Shown in pieces: positions 45,492 to 54,654 of a stretch of DNA of 64,000 nucleotides; within the stretch, counting starts at the first letter, position 1; every line of letters begins with the position of its first letter. Under the pieces are notes generated by a model. The model was given only the letters and a program-made list of their open reading frames with translations. It did not search any database and was not told the origin of the DNA. The position numbers and the translations under genes were made by a program. The stretch lies in the NCBI GenBank assembly GCA_949295905.1, contig CASFNA010000002.1, positions 1-64,000 of the forward strand, written 5' to 3'. Origin of the DNA: an uncultured Prevotellaceae bacterium (GTDB taxonomy: Bacteria; Bacteroidota; Bacteroidia; Bacteroidales; Bacteroidaceae).

Positions 45492-46667
45492 TTACCGTTT
45501 CTCTATGCGGAAGTTGCCCATGCGGAAGTCGGCGGTGTATGTTGCCGACGGGCTGAGCACCATGCGCAGGGTTTGCCATGTGCCGGGGGCTACAATTCCG
45601 TTGGTAGCCATTGGGGCGAGCGGCAGGGTGACGGTCTGCCACAGTCCGTGTGTGTTGAGGCCTGCGCCGTCGCCCGGCATCCACGTGTAGCTGTCTCCCC
45701 AGTTGAACGAGAATTGCAGTGTCGATGCTTCGGTCAGCGGATAGTCGTTGGCCGTAAGCACCTCGAATTTCAGCACGTAGTCGTCAAGGTTGGTAAGGTC
45801 GCCTGCGTCTATCATGTTGCGGCTTAGGTCAATGGTGTTCCATCCCCATGCGTCTGACGTGCCTGTTACGTGTACGTGGGGCCGTCCGAGAGCCGATGCG
45901 TCCGTGGTTATGGCGTCGTCGCCCTCAATGGTTGCGCTGTAGCTGCCGCCTACGGCCGGCGTTACGTCGTTGAAATCGGCGTAGAGCAGGTGCAGAGTGG
46001 GGCGGAAGGGCAGGGTGGCGGTCATCGGCGTGCCGGTGTTGCCGTCGGTCCATTCTACGGTGATGGTGCTGTTGTCGGCCGTTCCTTCGGGCACGAGGGC
46101 CTTCATCGACGTGTTGGTGATTGAGCCGAGGCCGAGGGTTGTGCCGCCGATTGTCACTTGCGACGACGTGCCGAAGTCGTAGTAGTCGAAGTTCCGGCCG
46201 GTTATAGTCACGGAGTCGCCCGCGTCGGTGAACTCGCATTCAAGGGCATTGACGAGCAGCTGGGGGAAGGGTACGGTGAAGTCGAACGTTGCCGTGCCCT
46301 TGTCCGTAGTGTATTCTATTTTGTTCTGGTGCTCCATCGACAGCTCCTGCGGTATTGTCACGTTCGCGCTGGTCGAATAGGTGTACACTTCGGAGAGGTC
46401 GGCCTCTACGGTGTTGAACGTTATGCGCTTCACGTTGTTGAGGTTCTTGCCCACAATGCGCACCATCTGGCCTGCATCGGCTTCGGTGATGGGGTTTTCC
46501 ATCTTCGTGTCGCTGATGTCGTAGACGGCGGTTATTACAGGCGCGCCGGTGTTGGCCTGGTCTTCGAGCGGCGTGTATCCGTCATTGTAGTTTACGATGT
46601 CGTTGCAGCTTGCCATGGTGAGCAGTGCAAGCATTGCCGCGATGTATGTCAGTAAGTTTGTTTTCAT
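45492..46667 (-). CDS. TIG-domain surface glycan-binding lipoprotein, mannan-type locus
   Basis: 391 residues from MKTNLLTYIAAM, lipobox MASC. Two IPT/TIG domains (about 40-128 with EADAGQMVRIVGKNLNNVKRI; about 130-215 with DAGDSVTITGRNFDYYDFG) and a C-terminal beta-sandwich (about 220-391) with RPHVHVTGTSDAWGWNTIDL and YTWMPGDGAGLNTHGLWQTV. The layout equals that of the xylan-locus protein at 11195-12604, but the C-terminal binding domains differ clearly, consistent with different ligands. It follows SusD in the operon. Ligand beta-mannan inferred from the GH26 gene. Confidence 0.85.
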   Translation of the reverse strand: MKTNLLTYIAAMLALLTMASCNDIVNYNDGYTPLEDQANTGAPVITAVYDISDTKMENPITEADAGQMVRIVGKNLNNVKRITFNTVEADLSEVYTYSTSANVTIPQELSMEHQNKIEYTTDKGTATFDFTVPFPQLLVNALECEFTDAGDSVTITGRNFDYYDFGTSSQVTIGGTTLGLGSITNTSMKALVPEGTADNSTITVEWTDGNTGTPMTATLPFRPTLHLLYADFNDVTPAVGGSYSATIEGDDAITTDASALGRPHVHVTGTSDAWGWNTIDLSRNMIDAGDLTNLDDYVLKFEVLTANDYPLTEASTLQFSFNWGDSYTWMPGDGAGLNTHGLWQTVTLPLAPMATNGIVAPGTWQTLRMVLSPSATYTADFRMGNFRIEKR

Positions 46668-46705
46668 TGCCTTGTTTCTTTTTAAGTTCATGGTTCGCTT
46701 CTTTC

Positions 46706-46812
46706 AATTCATAATTCATAATCCACAATTCATAATCGGGCTGTTTGTGTTTGTCGATATTGTTTATGGCGTATGCCCAATTATGAATTGTGCATTATGC
46801 ATTGTGAATTAT
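46706..46812. repeat. Word-type inverted repeat (AATTCATAAT family)
   Basis: Segment 46706-46741 (AATTCATAAT words ending in CGGGC) is inverted at 46775-46812 (GCCCAATTATGAATTGTG and on). It fills the gap between the SusD stop and the TIG lipoprotein gene and touches the last SusD codons. Confidence 0.7.
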
Positions 46813-48569
46813 CAGCTCCATCCGGGGTTGTTCTCGGTTATGTACTTGTTTGTATTCAACTCGGAATTTGGGATGGGGAAGAGCAGGTTGCGCTCCTGGC
46901 GCGCCTTGTTCACGCCCGAGTCCTCGTTGGCTCCGATGGCGTTCATCGCGTCGAGGTATATGCCCCAGCGTATGAGGTCCCAGCGGCGGTCGGCTTCGCA
47001 GGCGAATTCCTTGGCGCGCTCCTCTATGATTGCGCTGCGCATCTTGTCCTGCGTGTCGAGCGCGCCGTTGCCGGTGAGACTTCCTTCCACCGCGTTGGAG
47101 CGGTCGCGCACGTAGTTCAGGTATTCAAGTGCCGTGTCGATGTGCCCAAGTTCGTTCTCCGCTTCGGCGTAGATGAGCATCACGTCGGCGTAGCGCAGGA
47201 AGGGCCAGTTGGCATCGGCGTTCTCGGTGGCGTTGTTTGTAACGTCTGAATACTTCGTGGTGAAGGCAAGGCACTGGCTGTCCTTGTTGTAATAGTAGCT
47301 TACGCCGTCGTCGTAAGGAGCTACGGGGTCGCTTACCCAGTCGCCGTTGAGGTTGTAACCGGTGGCCGCAATGCTGTATTCGTCGGTGTAGGGGTAGTAG
47401 AATCCGCCGTTGCCCTCCTCCTGCGTGTACACGCGCCAGCGGTGCTTTACGCCTTGGGTTATGCGGTAATCGTCGTGGTCGAACAGGTCATACCAGTGGC
47501 GTGTGCAGCCCGTCCATCCTCCGCTTGCTATGAAGTCGGAGCCTGCGGCTGTGCGGTAGCCGTCATACTGGGTGTGCACCTGTGTGGAGTAGGTGTCGTT
47601 GCCGTCGGCAGAAGCTACGGAGAACATAAACTCCGATGCCGTGGCCGATGTCTTCTTCCACAGTTCCGAGTAAGGCAGCAACTCGTAGTCGCCATAGTCG
47701 CCGTTGATTACCGCAAACGCCCACTGTGCCGCTTTCTCGTAGAGAGCGTGCGAATCCATGTCTTCATATCCGTTGACGGCGGTCTTTGCGAACGTCATGC
47801 TGCGCAGCGGAGCGTAGGCCTTGTCGTCGCCATCGCCGTCATATGCCGGTCCCGTGCGCACGGTTATCGGCGTTCCGGCCGGCATTGCGGCGGCTGCCAT
47901 GGTGGCGTAGACCTTGGCAAGCAGTCCGGCGGCACTGCCCGCGTTTACGTGTCCGGCCTCATATGCCTGGTCTGTGTTCTTGTACATCAGCGTAGCGGCA
48001 GCCTCAAGGTTCTTTATAATGTAGTTGTACACGGAGTCAACCGTCTGCCTCGGCTGGTTCTTGTCCGTAGTGTCGCCCTCCGGCTGCACAGGTACAGGAC
48101 CGTAAGCGCGCACCAAGAGGAAGTATGCGAACGCCTTGTTAAACTTCACTTCGCCTATGGCGTTGTCCTTTACGGTTTCTGAAATGTTGCCCATGGCGCG
48201 TATCTCGCGCTCCGCCATGTTGGCGCGGCCTATCAGGTTATAGCATCCGTTCCACAGCGCGTCTTGCAGTGCGAGGTCGTCGTTGGTGCCTTGGAAGTTG
48301 CCCGCTCCGAAGCCTCCGAAGAGCCAGTCGGGACCTGATATATAGTCGGCGTCCTGCTCAAGTACCCTTGGGAAGTAGCCCCAACGGAACATGTCGTTGA
48401 CCCACTTGCTGTAAACGCCCGTCACCCACTGCTTGGCGGCATCCTCACTGTCGCCCACCATGTCGGGTGTGATGAGGCTGTCGGGGTCTTCCTCAATCCA
48501 GCTTGTACATCCGGCCAGCACGCCTGCGCCCATTATGAGCGCCAGGACGTATGTTATTGTCTTTTTCAT
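46812..48569 (-). CDS. SusD/RagB-like lipoprotein, mannan-type locus
   Basis: 585 residues, lipobox LAGC followed by TSWIEEDPDSLITPDMV. SusD helices: NLIGRANMAEREIRAMGN (about 108), NKAFAYFLLVRAYGPVPV (about 142-160), GSAAGLLAKVYATMA (about 206) and LRYADVMLIYAEAENELGH (about 468), with C-terminal LFPIPNSELNTNKY. It follows SusC by 20 bases. The first helices lack the usual FL-x-x-P start; the protein is otherwise ordinary. Ligand inferred from locus. Confidence 0.93.
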   Translation of the reverse strand: MKKTITYVLALIMGAGVLAGCTSWIEEDPDSLITPDMVGDSEDAAKQWVTGVYSKWVNDMFRWGYFPRVLEQDADYISGPDWLFGGFGAGNFQGTNDDLALQDALWNGCYNLIGRANMAEREIRAMGNISETVKDNAIGEVKFNKAFAYFLLVRAYGPVPVQPEGDTTDKNQPRQTVDSVYNYIIKNLEAAATLMYKNTDQAYEAGHVNAGSAAGLLAKVYATMAAAAMPAGTPITVRTGPAYDGDGDDKAYAPLRSMTFAKTAVNGYEDMDSHALYEKAAQWAFAVINGDYGDYELLPYSELWKKTSATASEFMFSVASADGNDTYSTQVHTQYDGYRTAAGSDFIASGGWTGCTRHWYDLFDHDDYRITQGVKHRWRVYTQEEGNGGFYYPYTDEYSIAATGYNLNGDWVSDPVAPYDDGVSYYYNKDSQCLAFTTKYSDVTNNATENADANWPFLRYADVMLIYAEAENELGHIDTALEYLNYVRDRSNAVEGSLTGNGALDTQDKMRSAIIEERAKEFACEADRRWDLIRWGIYLDAMNAIGANEDSGVNKARQERNLLFPIPNSELNTNKYITENNPGWS

Positions 48570-48589
48570 GTTGTCAATTTATATATGTG

Positions 48590-51500
48590 TTAGAAAGTGA
48601 AGTTGAGGCCGAGCGTAAACGTGCGCGCGCTCGGATAAGAGTAGCTGTCCACTCCGGGGCAGGCTGCGTTTGTGCCGCCGGCGTTTACATCCGGGTCGAG
48701 CCAGCTGTAGTTGGTAATCGTGAACAGGTTGTTGGCCGTGAACGATATGTTCAGTTTCTGTACACCGGGGAACGGTTTGAACCAGTTGTAGGACAGCGTG
48801 ATGTACTTCATCTTCAGATAACTGCCGTCCTCTACGTACCGGTCGCTGAACAGCCACGTGCGGGTATAGCCTGCGGTAGCCTTCGGCCATAGTGCGGCTT
48901 GTGGGTTTTCGGCTGTCCAGCGGCGGTCGTATGCCTCTTGGGTGATGTTGCCGTAGTTGCCCATCTTTATGTCCGTAAGGTTATAGTTCAGTATGTCGTT
49001 GCCCTGCGAGCCTTGCAGCATGAAGGAGAGTGTAAGGTTCTTCCATGACAGGTTGCTCGTGAAGCCGTACACGAAGTCGGGGTTAGTGTCGCCGATGATG
49101 GTCTTGTCGGCTGCCGTTATCTGCCCGTCGCCGTTCATGTCGCGGTATTTTATCTCGCCGATGTAGCGGCGTGCCTCGGCATCGGACAGTCCGGCGTAGG
49201 CCGGGAACGAGCGTACTTCGGCCAGATTGTCGAAGAAACCGTCTTCCACATATCCGAAGATAGTGCCTATTGGGCAGCCGTTGCGCTGGAGGAAGGCCTG
49301 GTCTGCCGCGCTCCAAAGCGATGTTGCGTACTGGTCGCCGTCAAGTCCGCCGATGCGGTTGCGGTTGAACGAGAGGTTGGCTGCTATGTTCCACTTCACA
49401 GGAGTATTGCGCAGCACGTCGTAGTTGAGCGTGAACTCAAGTCCTTCATTGGTTACGTTGCCGCTGTTAACCATCATCTGCGTGAAGCCGGAGCTGCCCG
49501 GTATGGTGACGTTTTGCAGCAAGTCGCGCGTTTTCTTGTAGTAATAGTCAATGGTGAATTGCAGACGGTTGTCGAGGAATCCCATGTCAATTCCTGCGTT
49601 GAACTGGTCGGTTGTCTCCCATTTCAGGTCGGGATTGGTAGGGCCGCGCCAGTCTATCATTGACACTCCGCTTTCAAGCGAGCCGTTGAAAGGATAGTTT
49701 GAGGCGTTGAGCACGTTCAGTGTGCGGTAAGCTCCTATGGCCTGGTTACCCGTCTGGCCGAAGCTTAAACGGAACTTGAGGTTTGAGAAGATGTTGAGGT
49801 CTTGTATGAATTTCTCCTCGCTTGCCCTCCATGCGAACGCGCCTGAAAGGAACGTAGCCCACTTGTTGTTCTTGGCAAAGCTTGAACTGCCGTCTGTACG
49901 GACGCTGGCGGTGAAGATGTAGCGGTCGAGCAGCGTGTAGTTGACGCGTCCGAGGAACGATTCGAGAGCCTGTTCGGTTGTACTGCTTGCGATGGTAGCC
50001 CTGTCTATGGCGAGGCCCATGTCGTTGTCTTGGGTGTAGTCTGTGGGGAAGTTGGTTACTGTCATCGACGTGTTTTCGCCCGTTCCCTTCTCAAATGTCA
50101 TACCGGCGACAACGTTCAGTGCGTGGATGCCCCAGCGTTTGTCGAACGTAAGGATGCTTTCCGCCGTCAGACTCTTCCATATGCTTGTGGCTTTTCCTGC
50201 CAAGCCGTTGTTAGGAGTACGTCCCTCCTGCGTGTGGCGGTCGTAGTACGTGCCGCGGTGGCCGTCGTTGTAGCCGAGACCGAGGTTCTGGCGGAACTTG
50301 AGCCACGGCGCGAGCTTCACTTCTACGTAGCTGCTTGAGAACCAGCTTATCTGCTTCAACTGGTCTTTTGCACCGTTTACATAGTTTACCGGATTTGTGG
50401 CGAGCCAGTTAAGCTCGTCAAGCTGTTCGGTCGATGAGTGTACTCCGTATGTGGGAGGGAAGATTAATGCGGAGCGGATTACGCCCGTATTCTCGGAACC
50501 TGTGCGCTGGAAGTCGGTCGTGGTGTTGGTGAAGAACGAGCTTGTACCGATTTCCAACCACTTGGTTATGTGCCGTCCGATGTTGATTGATATGCCGTAA
50601 CGCTCGAAACCGGTGTTCTTTATTATGCCGTCTTGCTTCGTGAAGTTGCCCGAGAAGCTGTACCAGCCACGGTCGTTGCCGTTGCTTACGCTTACGTTGT
50701 AGTCCTGTTGGAAGGCGGTCTGATAGATTTCGTCCTGCCAGTCGGCTACGGCCACTTCGTCAACATTGCCGTACTCGTCGGTGCGCAGACCCGGATTGAG
50801 GAAGTCTTCAGGCCCGGGATTGTATGAACCGGCATCATATACAAATCCAGTGCCCACATACGGATACGTCCATTCTCCGCGGTATGGGTCTTGTGTGCTC
50901 GTTCCTTCATAATAACGGCTGTTTGCCGCGCCTTCGTTCTGATATAAAGCGTAAGTGTACGGGTTGAGCATATTCAGGCGTTTTGCCACCGTCTGCAAGC
51001 CGAGCTTCACGTTCAGCTCGATTGTAGGCTTGCCGCCGTCGCTTTCCTTGCCTTTCTTTGTGGTGATGATTACAACGCCGTTGGCACCGCGCGAACCGTA
51101 TATGGCCGTAGCCGAGGCATCTTTCAGCACCTCTATTTTCTCGATGTCGTTGGGGTTAATCATCGATAGGGGCGACGTAAACTGGTTGTTGCCCTCGTTG
51201 GCGCTTGACGACGGCGTGCCGCTCGGGTTTGTGCCGTAAGGCACTCCGTCAACGATGTAGAGCGGCTGTGAGCTTGTAGTGAACGAGTTGGCACCGCGCA
51301 CGGTGATGCTTACGCCTGCACCGGGCGAGCCGTCGCTTTGGCTTACCTGCACACCGGCTATCTTGCCTTGCAGTCCGTGGGCTACGTCGGTGGTGTTGCC
51401 GGCCATAAGCTCGTCGCCCTTTATTTGCGTGATGGAGCCGCTAAGGTCGCGTTTCTTCATCGTTCCGTAGCCTACCACTACCACTTCGTCCATCTCGTTG

Positions 51501-51796
51501 GCGTCGGCTTCGAGTATTACCTGCACCGAAGTCTTGCCTTTTACGTTGATTACCTGTGTCTTGTAGCCAATCATAGACACTTGGATGAGGCTCTTTCCGG
51601 CCGGCAACGTGATGGTGAAATTGCCGTCAAGGTCGGCCACGGCGGCAGTCTTAGTGCCGGGAACTTGGATAGTGGCGCCTATCATCGGCTCGTTGTTGCT
51701 TGAGCCGTCCAGCACGGAGCCTTTGACCGTCTGCTGTGCGTTCAAGTCGGTACACCATGCGAATAGCATGACGCACCATAAAATCCATTTGTACAT
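48590..51796 (-). CDS. SusC-like TonB-dependent transporter, mannan-type locus
   Basis: 1,068 residues. Signal peptide to about residue 20 (DLNAQQ), carboxypeptidase-D-like domain (VKGSVLDGSSNNEPMIGATI, about 24-100), VVVVGYGTMKKRDLSGSITQ, plug (HGLQGKIAGVQVSQSDGSPG, EKIEVLKDASATAIYGSRGA), barrel to the final TLGLNFTF. Outer-membrane import of oligosaccharides, presumably manno-oligosaccharides cut by the GH26 enzyme of the same operon. 25 bases separate it from the upstream three-repeat protein gene. Confidence 0.93.
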   Translation of the reverse strand: MYKWILWCVMLFAWCTDLNAQQTVKGSVLDGSSNNEPMIGATIQVPGTKTAAVADLDGNFTITLPAGKSLIQVSMIGYKTQVINVKGKTSVQVILEADANEMDEVVVVGYGTMKKRDLSGSITQIKGDELMAGNTTDVAHGLQGKIAGVQVSQSDGSPGAGVSITVRGANSFTTSSQPLYIVDGVPYGTNPSGTPSSSANEGNNQFTSPLSMINPNDIEKIEVLKDASATAIYGSRGANGVVIITTKKGKESDGGKPTIELNVKLGLQTVAKRLNMLNPYTYALYQNEGAANSRYYEGTSTQDPYRGEWTYPYVGTGFVYDAGSYNPGPEDFLNPGLRTDEYGNVDEVAVADWQDEIYQTAFQQDYNVSVSNGNDRGWYSFSGNFTKQDGIIKNTGFERYGISINIGRHITKWLEIGTSSFFTNTTTDFQRTGSENTGVIRSALIFPPTYGVHSSTEQLDELNWLATNPVNYVNGAKDQLKQISWFSSSYVEVKLAPWLKFRQNLGLGYNDGHRGTYYDRHTQEGRTPNNGLAGKATSIWKSLTAESILTFDKRWGIHALNVVAGMTFEKGTGENTSMTVTNFPTDYTQDNDMGLAIDRATIASSTTEQALESFLGRVNYTLLDRYIFTASVRTDGSSSFAKNNKWATFLSGAFAWRASEEKFIQDLNIFSNLKFRLSFGQTGNQAIGAYRTLNVLNASNYPFNGSLESGVSMIDWRGPTNPDLKWETTDQFNAGIDMGFLDNRLQFTIDYYYKKTRDLLQNVTIPGSSGFTQMMVNSGNVTNEGLEFTLNYDVLRNTPVKWNIAANLSFNRNRIGGLDGDQYATSLWSAADQAFLQRNGCPIGTIFGYVEDGFFDNLAEVRSFPAYAGLSDAEARRYIGEIKYRDMNGDGQITAADKTIIGDTNPDFVYGFTSNLSWKNLTLSFMLQGSQGNDILNYNLTDIKMGNYGNITQEAYDRRWTAENPQAALWPKATAGYTRTWLFSDRYVEDGSYLKMKYITLSYNWFKPFPGVQKLNISFTANNLFTITNYSWLDPDVNAGGTNAACPGVDSYSYPSARTFTLGLNFTF

Positions 51797-51821
51797 ATTA
51801 GAAGGTTATTAAATTTGTTAG

Positions 51822-52967
51822 TTAGTTGTCAATGTGTAAGATGTAGACTTTTGTTATAGTGGCCCCCATGCCCGTGATGACCACTCCGTGCGTCTTGAGC
51901 TTGTCGAGTATCGTGGCGTCGAGCGTAAGTACAACGTCGTTGCCGTCGAGCTTGTACCATACAGGCTCTGCCGTCCCCGTTATGTCAAGCCATTTGCCGC
52001 GGTTTTCGCGGAATGAGATTTGCGGTTCGCAGCCGGGTTGCATCTTTTCGTAGCTTACTACGATACAGTCGCTCTCGGTGCAGTCCTGAAACGGCTCGGC
52101 CGTTATGCGCAGGTTGCCGCTCCAGTCTTGCGGAAACTCCTTCTCTCCGTGGAACAGTTCGCCCGGTTGCAGCTTGTATTCGCGTGGGGCGCGCTGCGCG
52201 TTGGTGAGGTCTTCGTCGCGTGTTCCGATGAAAGATACGACCGAAATCTTTTCCAGCCGGTAGCCCTTGCCTCCCACGCGCATACTTATTCCGTCGCTGC
52301 CGGCCAGCTGTAGCTTCACGAGTTGCGACTGCTCGGTAATGGGGTAGGTGAAACCGTCCTGCCCTACGGGCACACCGTCAAGCGAGGAGTCCATCGCGTT
52401 CCACGTGAAATCCATGATTTTGCCTGCCGCGCCTTCCTCCACGCGGCTCACCTGGAAGTGCAGCACGTCGCCTACTTTCACGTCCTTGAAGCAGCTCTTC
52501 TGTATGCTTGCGCTTGCGCTCCAGTCGTCTTTCATGAGAACTGACGGGCCTTTATATATCACCTTCTCAACCATTTCTTCCGCAGGGATGTGCGTTACGC
52601 GCAGTATGCGGTAGTCATGTCCGCCCAAGGCGAGGCCGCGCTGCTTTATTTTTGCGAGGATGTCGTCGGTCAGTTTCAGGCGGAAAGGCCCTGAAATGCC
52701 GAAGTATGCGTATTCGGGGGCTATGGCTTTCCAGTCGGTCGGGTCTTGGAATGCTCCCTGCGCGCCGCCCTTCACGTTGTCAATGTACACGGTCAGTATG
52801 TCGCCCGCCTTTGCCGTGGCGAACTGCTGGGGCAGTATTACTATGTTGTCTTTCCATCCTGCGCCGATGGTTTTCGGCCCGAGCAGGATTGTACGCTCCG
52901 CCGCCATAGTGCGTGTGACGGCTAACAGGCAGGCCAGAAGCAGTGATATGGCTGTAAATCGTTTCAT
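51822..52967 (-). CDS. Secreted three-repeat beta-sandwich protein, mannan-type locus
   Basis: 381 residues, signal peptide to MAAERT. Three copies of one domain of about 110 residues: about 24-130 (LLGPKTIGAGWKDN, AKAGDILTVYIDNV, RGLALGGHDYRILRVTHI), about 135-255 (YKGPSVLMKDDWSAS, VKVGDVLHFQVSRV, ISMRVGGKGYRLEKISVV) and about 275-380 (FHGEKEFPQDWSGN, VVITGMGATITKVYILHI). No catalytic motif. The same domain appears twice in the protein at 43810-45240. A carbohydrate-binding role at the cell surface is the natural guess. Its ATG overlaps the GH26 stop as ATGA, so it is translationally coupled to the mannanase. I do not recognise a named family. Confidence 0.7.
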   Translation of the reverse strand: MKRFTAISLLLACLLAVTRTMAAERTILLGPKTIGAGWKDNIVILPQQFATAKAGDILTVYIDNVKGGAQGAFQDPTDWKAIAPEYAYFGISGPFRLKLTDDILAKIKQRGLALGGHDYRILRVTHIPAEEMVEKVIYKGPSVLMKDDWSASASIQKSCFKDVKVGDVLHFQVSRVEEGAAGKIMDFTWNAMDSSLDGVPVGQDGFTYPITEQSQLVKLQLAGSDGISMRVGGKGYRLEKISVVSFIGTRDEDLTNAQRAPREYKLQPGELFHGEKEFPQDWSGNLRITAEPFQDCTESDCIVVSYEKMQPGCEPQISFRENRGKWLDITGTAEPVWYKLDGNDVVLTLDATILDKLKTHGVVITGMGATITKVYILHIDN

Positions 52968-54145
52968 AATACCTTGTTGTCTTTTACGAGTACGTACTTA
53001 TGTGATTGTCCGCGCAGTTGCCTGAAGGCGTCGCGGTCGAGCACGGTGCCGGAGTTGAAGGCGTCAATCCACCATTCCTTGCCTGCAAACTTGTGCTCCT
53101 GGCTCTGTCCGGCGTTGTAGTTGTAGTCGTACCACGTCATGAACCAGCACCAGCGCGAGCCTTCTTGCCAGATTTTGCTCCATAGGGACATGCTTACTTC
53201 GTCGCCGTTGCCGCATTCGGCCAAGGCAACGAGCTTGCCCGGATACTTCGCCGCGAGGGCTTTGTATTCTTTCATTAGAGGATATTGCAAGGCGTAATAG
53301 CTGTCGCGGCCTACCACATCGACGTATTCGTCGCCCGGATACCAGTCGCTGTCTACTACTCCGTCAGCGGCCGAAGCCTGCGATGTCCACACCCATATGA
53401 GGTTGTTCAGCTTGTGCTCGTTGACAAGGCGGTCGTACATCAGCCGCCAGAGCTTCTTAAAAGGTTCCGCACCTTTGGCTCCCCACCAGAACCAGGCCTG
53501 TCCGCCCTCATACTCGTAGATGTTGCCTGCGGCTTCGTGCAGCGGGCGCCAGATAACAGGTATGCCTGCATCCTGCATTTTGCCGAGGTATTTGGCTATC
53601 TGGTCTATGTCCTTGATGATTTGCTTGTATTCGGCGGAATTGGTGTCGTCAATCTTCGACACGTCAAAACTTGTCTGTCCCGGCTCGGTGCCCGGCGTGC
53701 AGGTCTGGTCCTTGCCGTTGTTCGCCTGCATGTTCCAGTGCCACATGCAGCCTACCAGTCCGCCGTCCTTCCACCAGCTTTCGGCCAGGCTTATGTCGCT
53801 GTAGTCGAGCCATCCTTTCGGGTTTACGTCCTTCGAGTTGCGGAAGTTGATGAAGTCAAACACGTTCATCACCGGCCACTTGCCCGTCCATTCATGTACG
53901 TTCTCGGCCTCCTTGATGTTCCAGTCAACGTTCGCCACGGTTGCCGATAGTGCCTGCTTCTGGTACACCTGCCACAGGATTTGGTAAACGTCATTCGCAT
54001 CTTGTGTGGCTTGTGGGTTGCAAAGCCGGTGCTGCCCCATTGCCGTTGCCGGGCAGGCAGCCATGCCTACGGCGAGCAGGCATCCTGCAATGCCGGTTGC
54101 CGCCGCCTTGAATTTGGAACGGAAATACAGTAAATAGCGCGTCAT
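52964..54145 (-). CDS. GH26 endo-beta-1,4-mannanase
   Basis: 393 residues from MTRYLLYFRSKF. The leader contains VGMAAC, a possible weak lipobox, so a surface lipoprotein is possible. GH26 cuts beta-1,4-mannan, glucomannan or galactomannan with retention. Motifs: PVMNVFDFINF, GLVGCMWHWNMQ, PVIWRPLHEAAGNIYEY (acid/base E204), FWWGAKGAEPFKKLWRLMYDR, NLIWVWTSQ and VALAECGNGDEVS (nucleophile E310), RWCWFMTWYDY. First gene of the six-gene minus-strand locus; a TAATTTTG box lies at 54187-54194. Beta-1,3-xylanase is the less likely alternative within GH26. Confidence 0.93.
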   Translation of the reverse strand: MTRYLLYFRSKFKAAATGIAGCLLAVGMAACPATAMGQHRLCNPQATQDANDVYQILWQVYQKQALSATVANVDWNIKEAENVHEWTGKWPVMNVFDFINFRNSKDVNPKGWLDYSDISLAESWWKDGGLVGCMWHWNMQANNGKDQTCTPGTEPGQTSFDVSKIDDTNSAEYKQIIKDIDQIAKYLGKMQDAGIPVIWRPLHEAAGNIYEYEGGQAWFWWGAKGAEPFKKLWRLMYDRLVNEHKLNNLIWVWTSQASAADGVVDSDWYPGDEYVDVVGRDSYYALQYPLMKEYKALAAKYPGKLVALAECGNGDEVSMSLWSKIWQEGSRWCWFMTWYDYNYNAGQSQEHKFAGKEWWIDAFNSGTVLDRDAFRQLRGQSHKYVLVKDNKVL

Positions 54146-54186
54146 ATTATTTAAGTTTAAGCTTTCAGTCATTCAGATTATCATCG

Positions 54187-54194
54187 CAAAATTA
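54187..54194 (-). promoter_or_regulatory. -7 box of mannan-type locus
   Basis: Minus-strand TAATTTTG, about 35 bases of leader to the GH26 ATG. No good -33 TTTG. Confidence 0.55.
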
Positions 54195-54591
54195 TTGAAA
54201 AAGAACTCAACCGCCTACGCTTTTTCAATCTAATTTGAGCCGTAAGCATAAAAGTATCATCATCTGATAAAATATGCGAAGCCGCCGTTGTAATTTGTCT
54301 GAAAAACGGGTTACATGCCATTCTAAAACTTTTTCATGCCGCTGAAAGAATCTTTACCTTTTAGTTTGGTAGCAGGTTGGCATGTGAGTGTAGTGGATGT
54401 TCACGTTAAAAGACGGTCTTTGGCATCACCAAAGGCCGTCTTTAAGGCTGCCAAAAGCCGTCTTTTGCAAGCTAAAAGGCCGCCTTTGGGATTTTTACAG
54501 GTGGGTTTGCTGTAAGTGCTTGATTGCCAGTGGTCTATGGAAAATGCTCGGCACGCTGTGTGGACGGTTGTAAATCAGGTCTGGAACGTGT
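54195..54591. other. Non-coding region upstream of the mannan-type locus
   Basis: About 400 bases holding array J and, after it, a flanking box (TAAGTGCTTGATTGCCAGTG, 54513-54532). Otherwise AT-rich with no credible gene. A regulator site for the GH26 operon may lie next to its promoter, but none is recognisable. Confidence 0.5.
54409..54487. repeat. 22-bp periodic palindrome array J (4 units)
   Basis: Centres at 54415, 54437, 54459 and 54481, all 22 bp apart; the four units are well conserved. Confidence 0.85.
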
Positions 54592-54636
54592 ATGAAAAAT
54601 CCGCACGGCTTGCATTTGTGCAAGCCGTGCGGATTT
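54592..54636 (-). terminator. Terminator of the sppA-lpxK-punA-thiL operon
   Basis: Perfect 18-bp stem (54597-54614 with 54619-54636; core CCGCACGGCTTGCA) and 4-nt loop, followed on the minus strand by TTTTTC. It starts 18 bases after the thiL stop. Confidence 0.95.
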
Positions 54637-54654
54637 ATATGTATGGTGTCGTGG

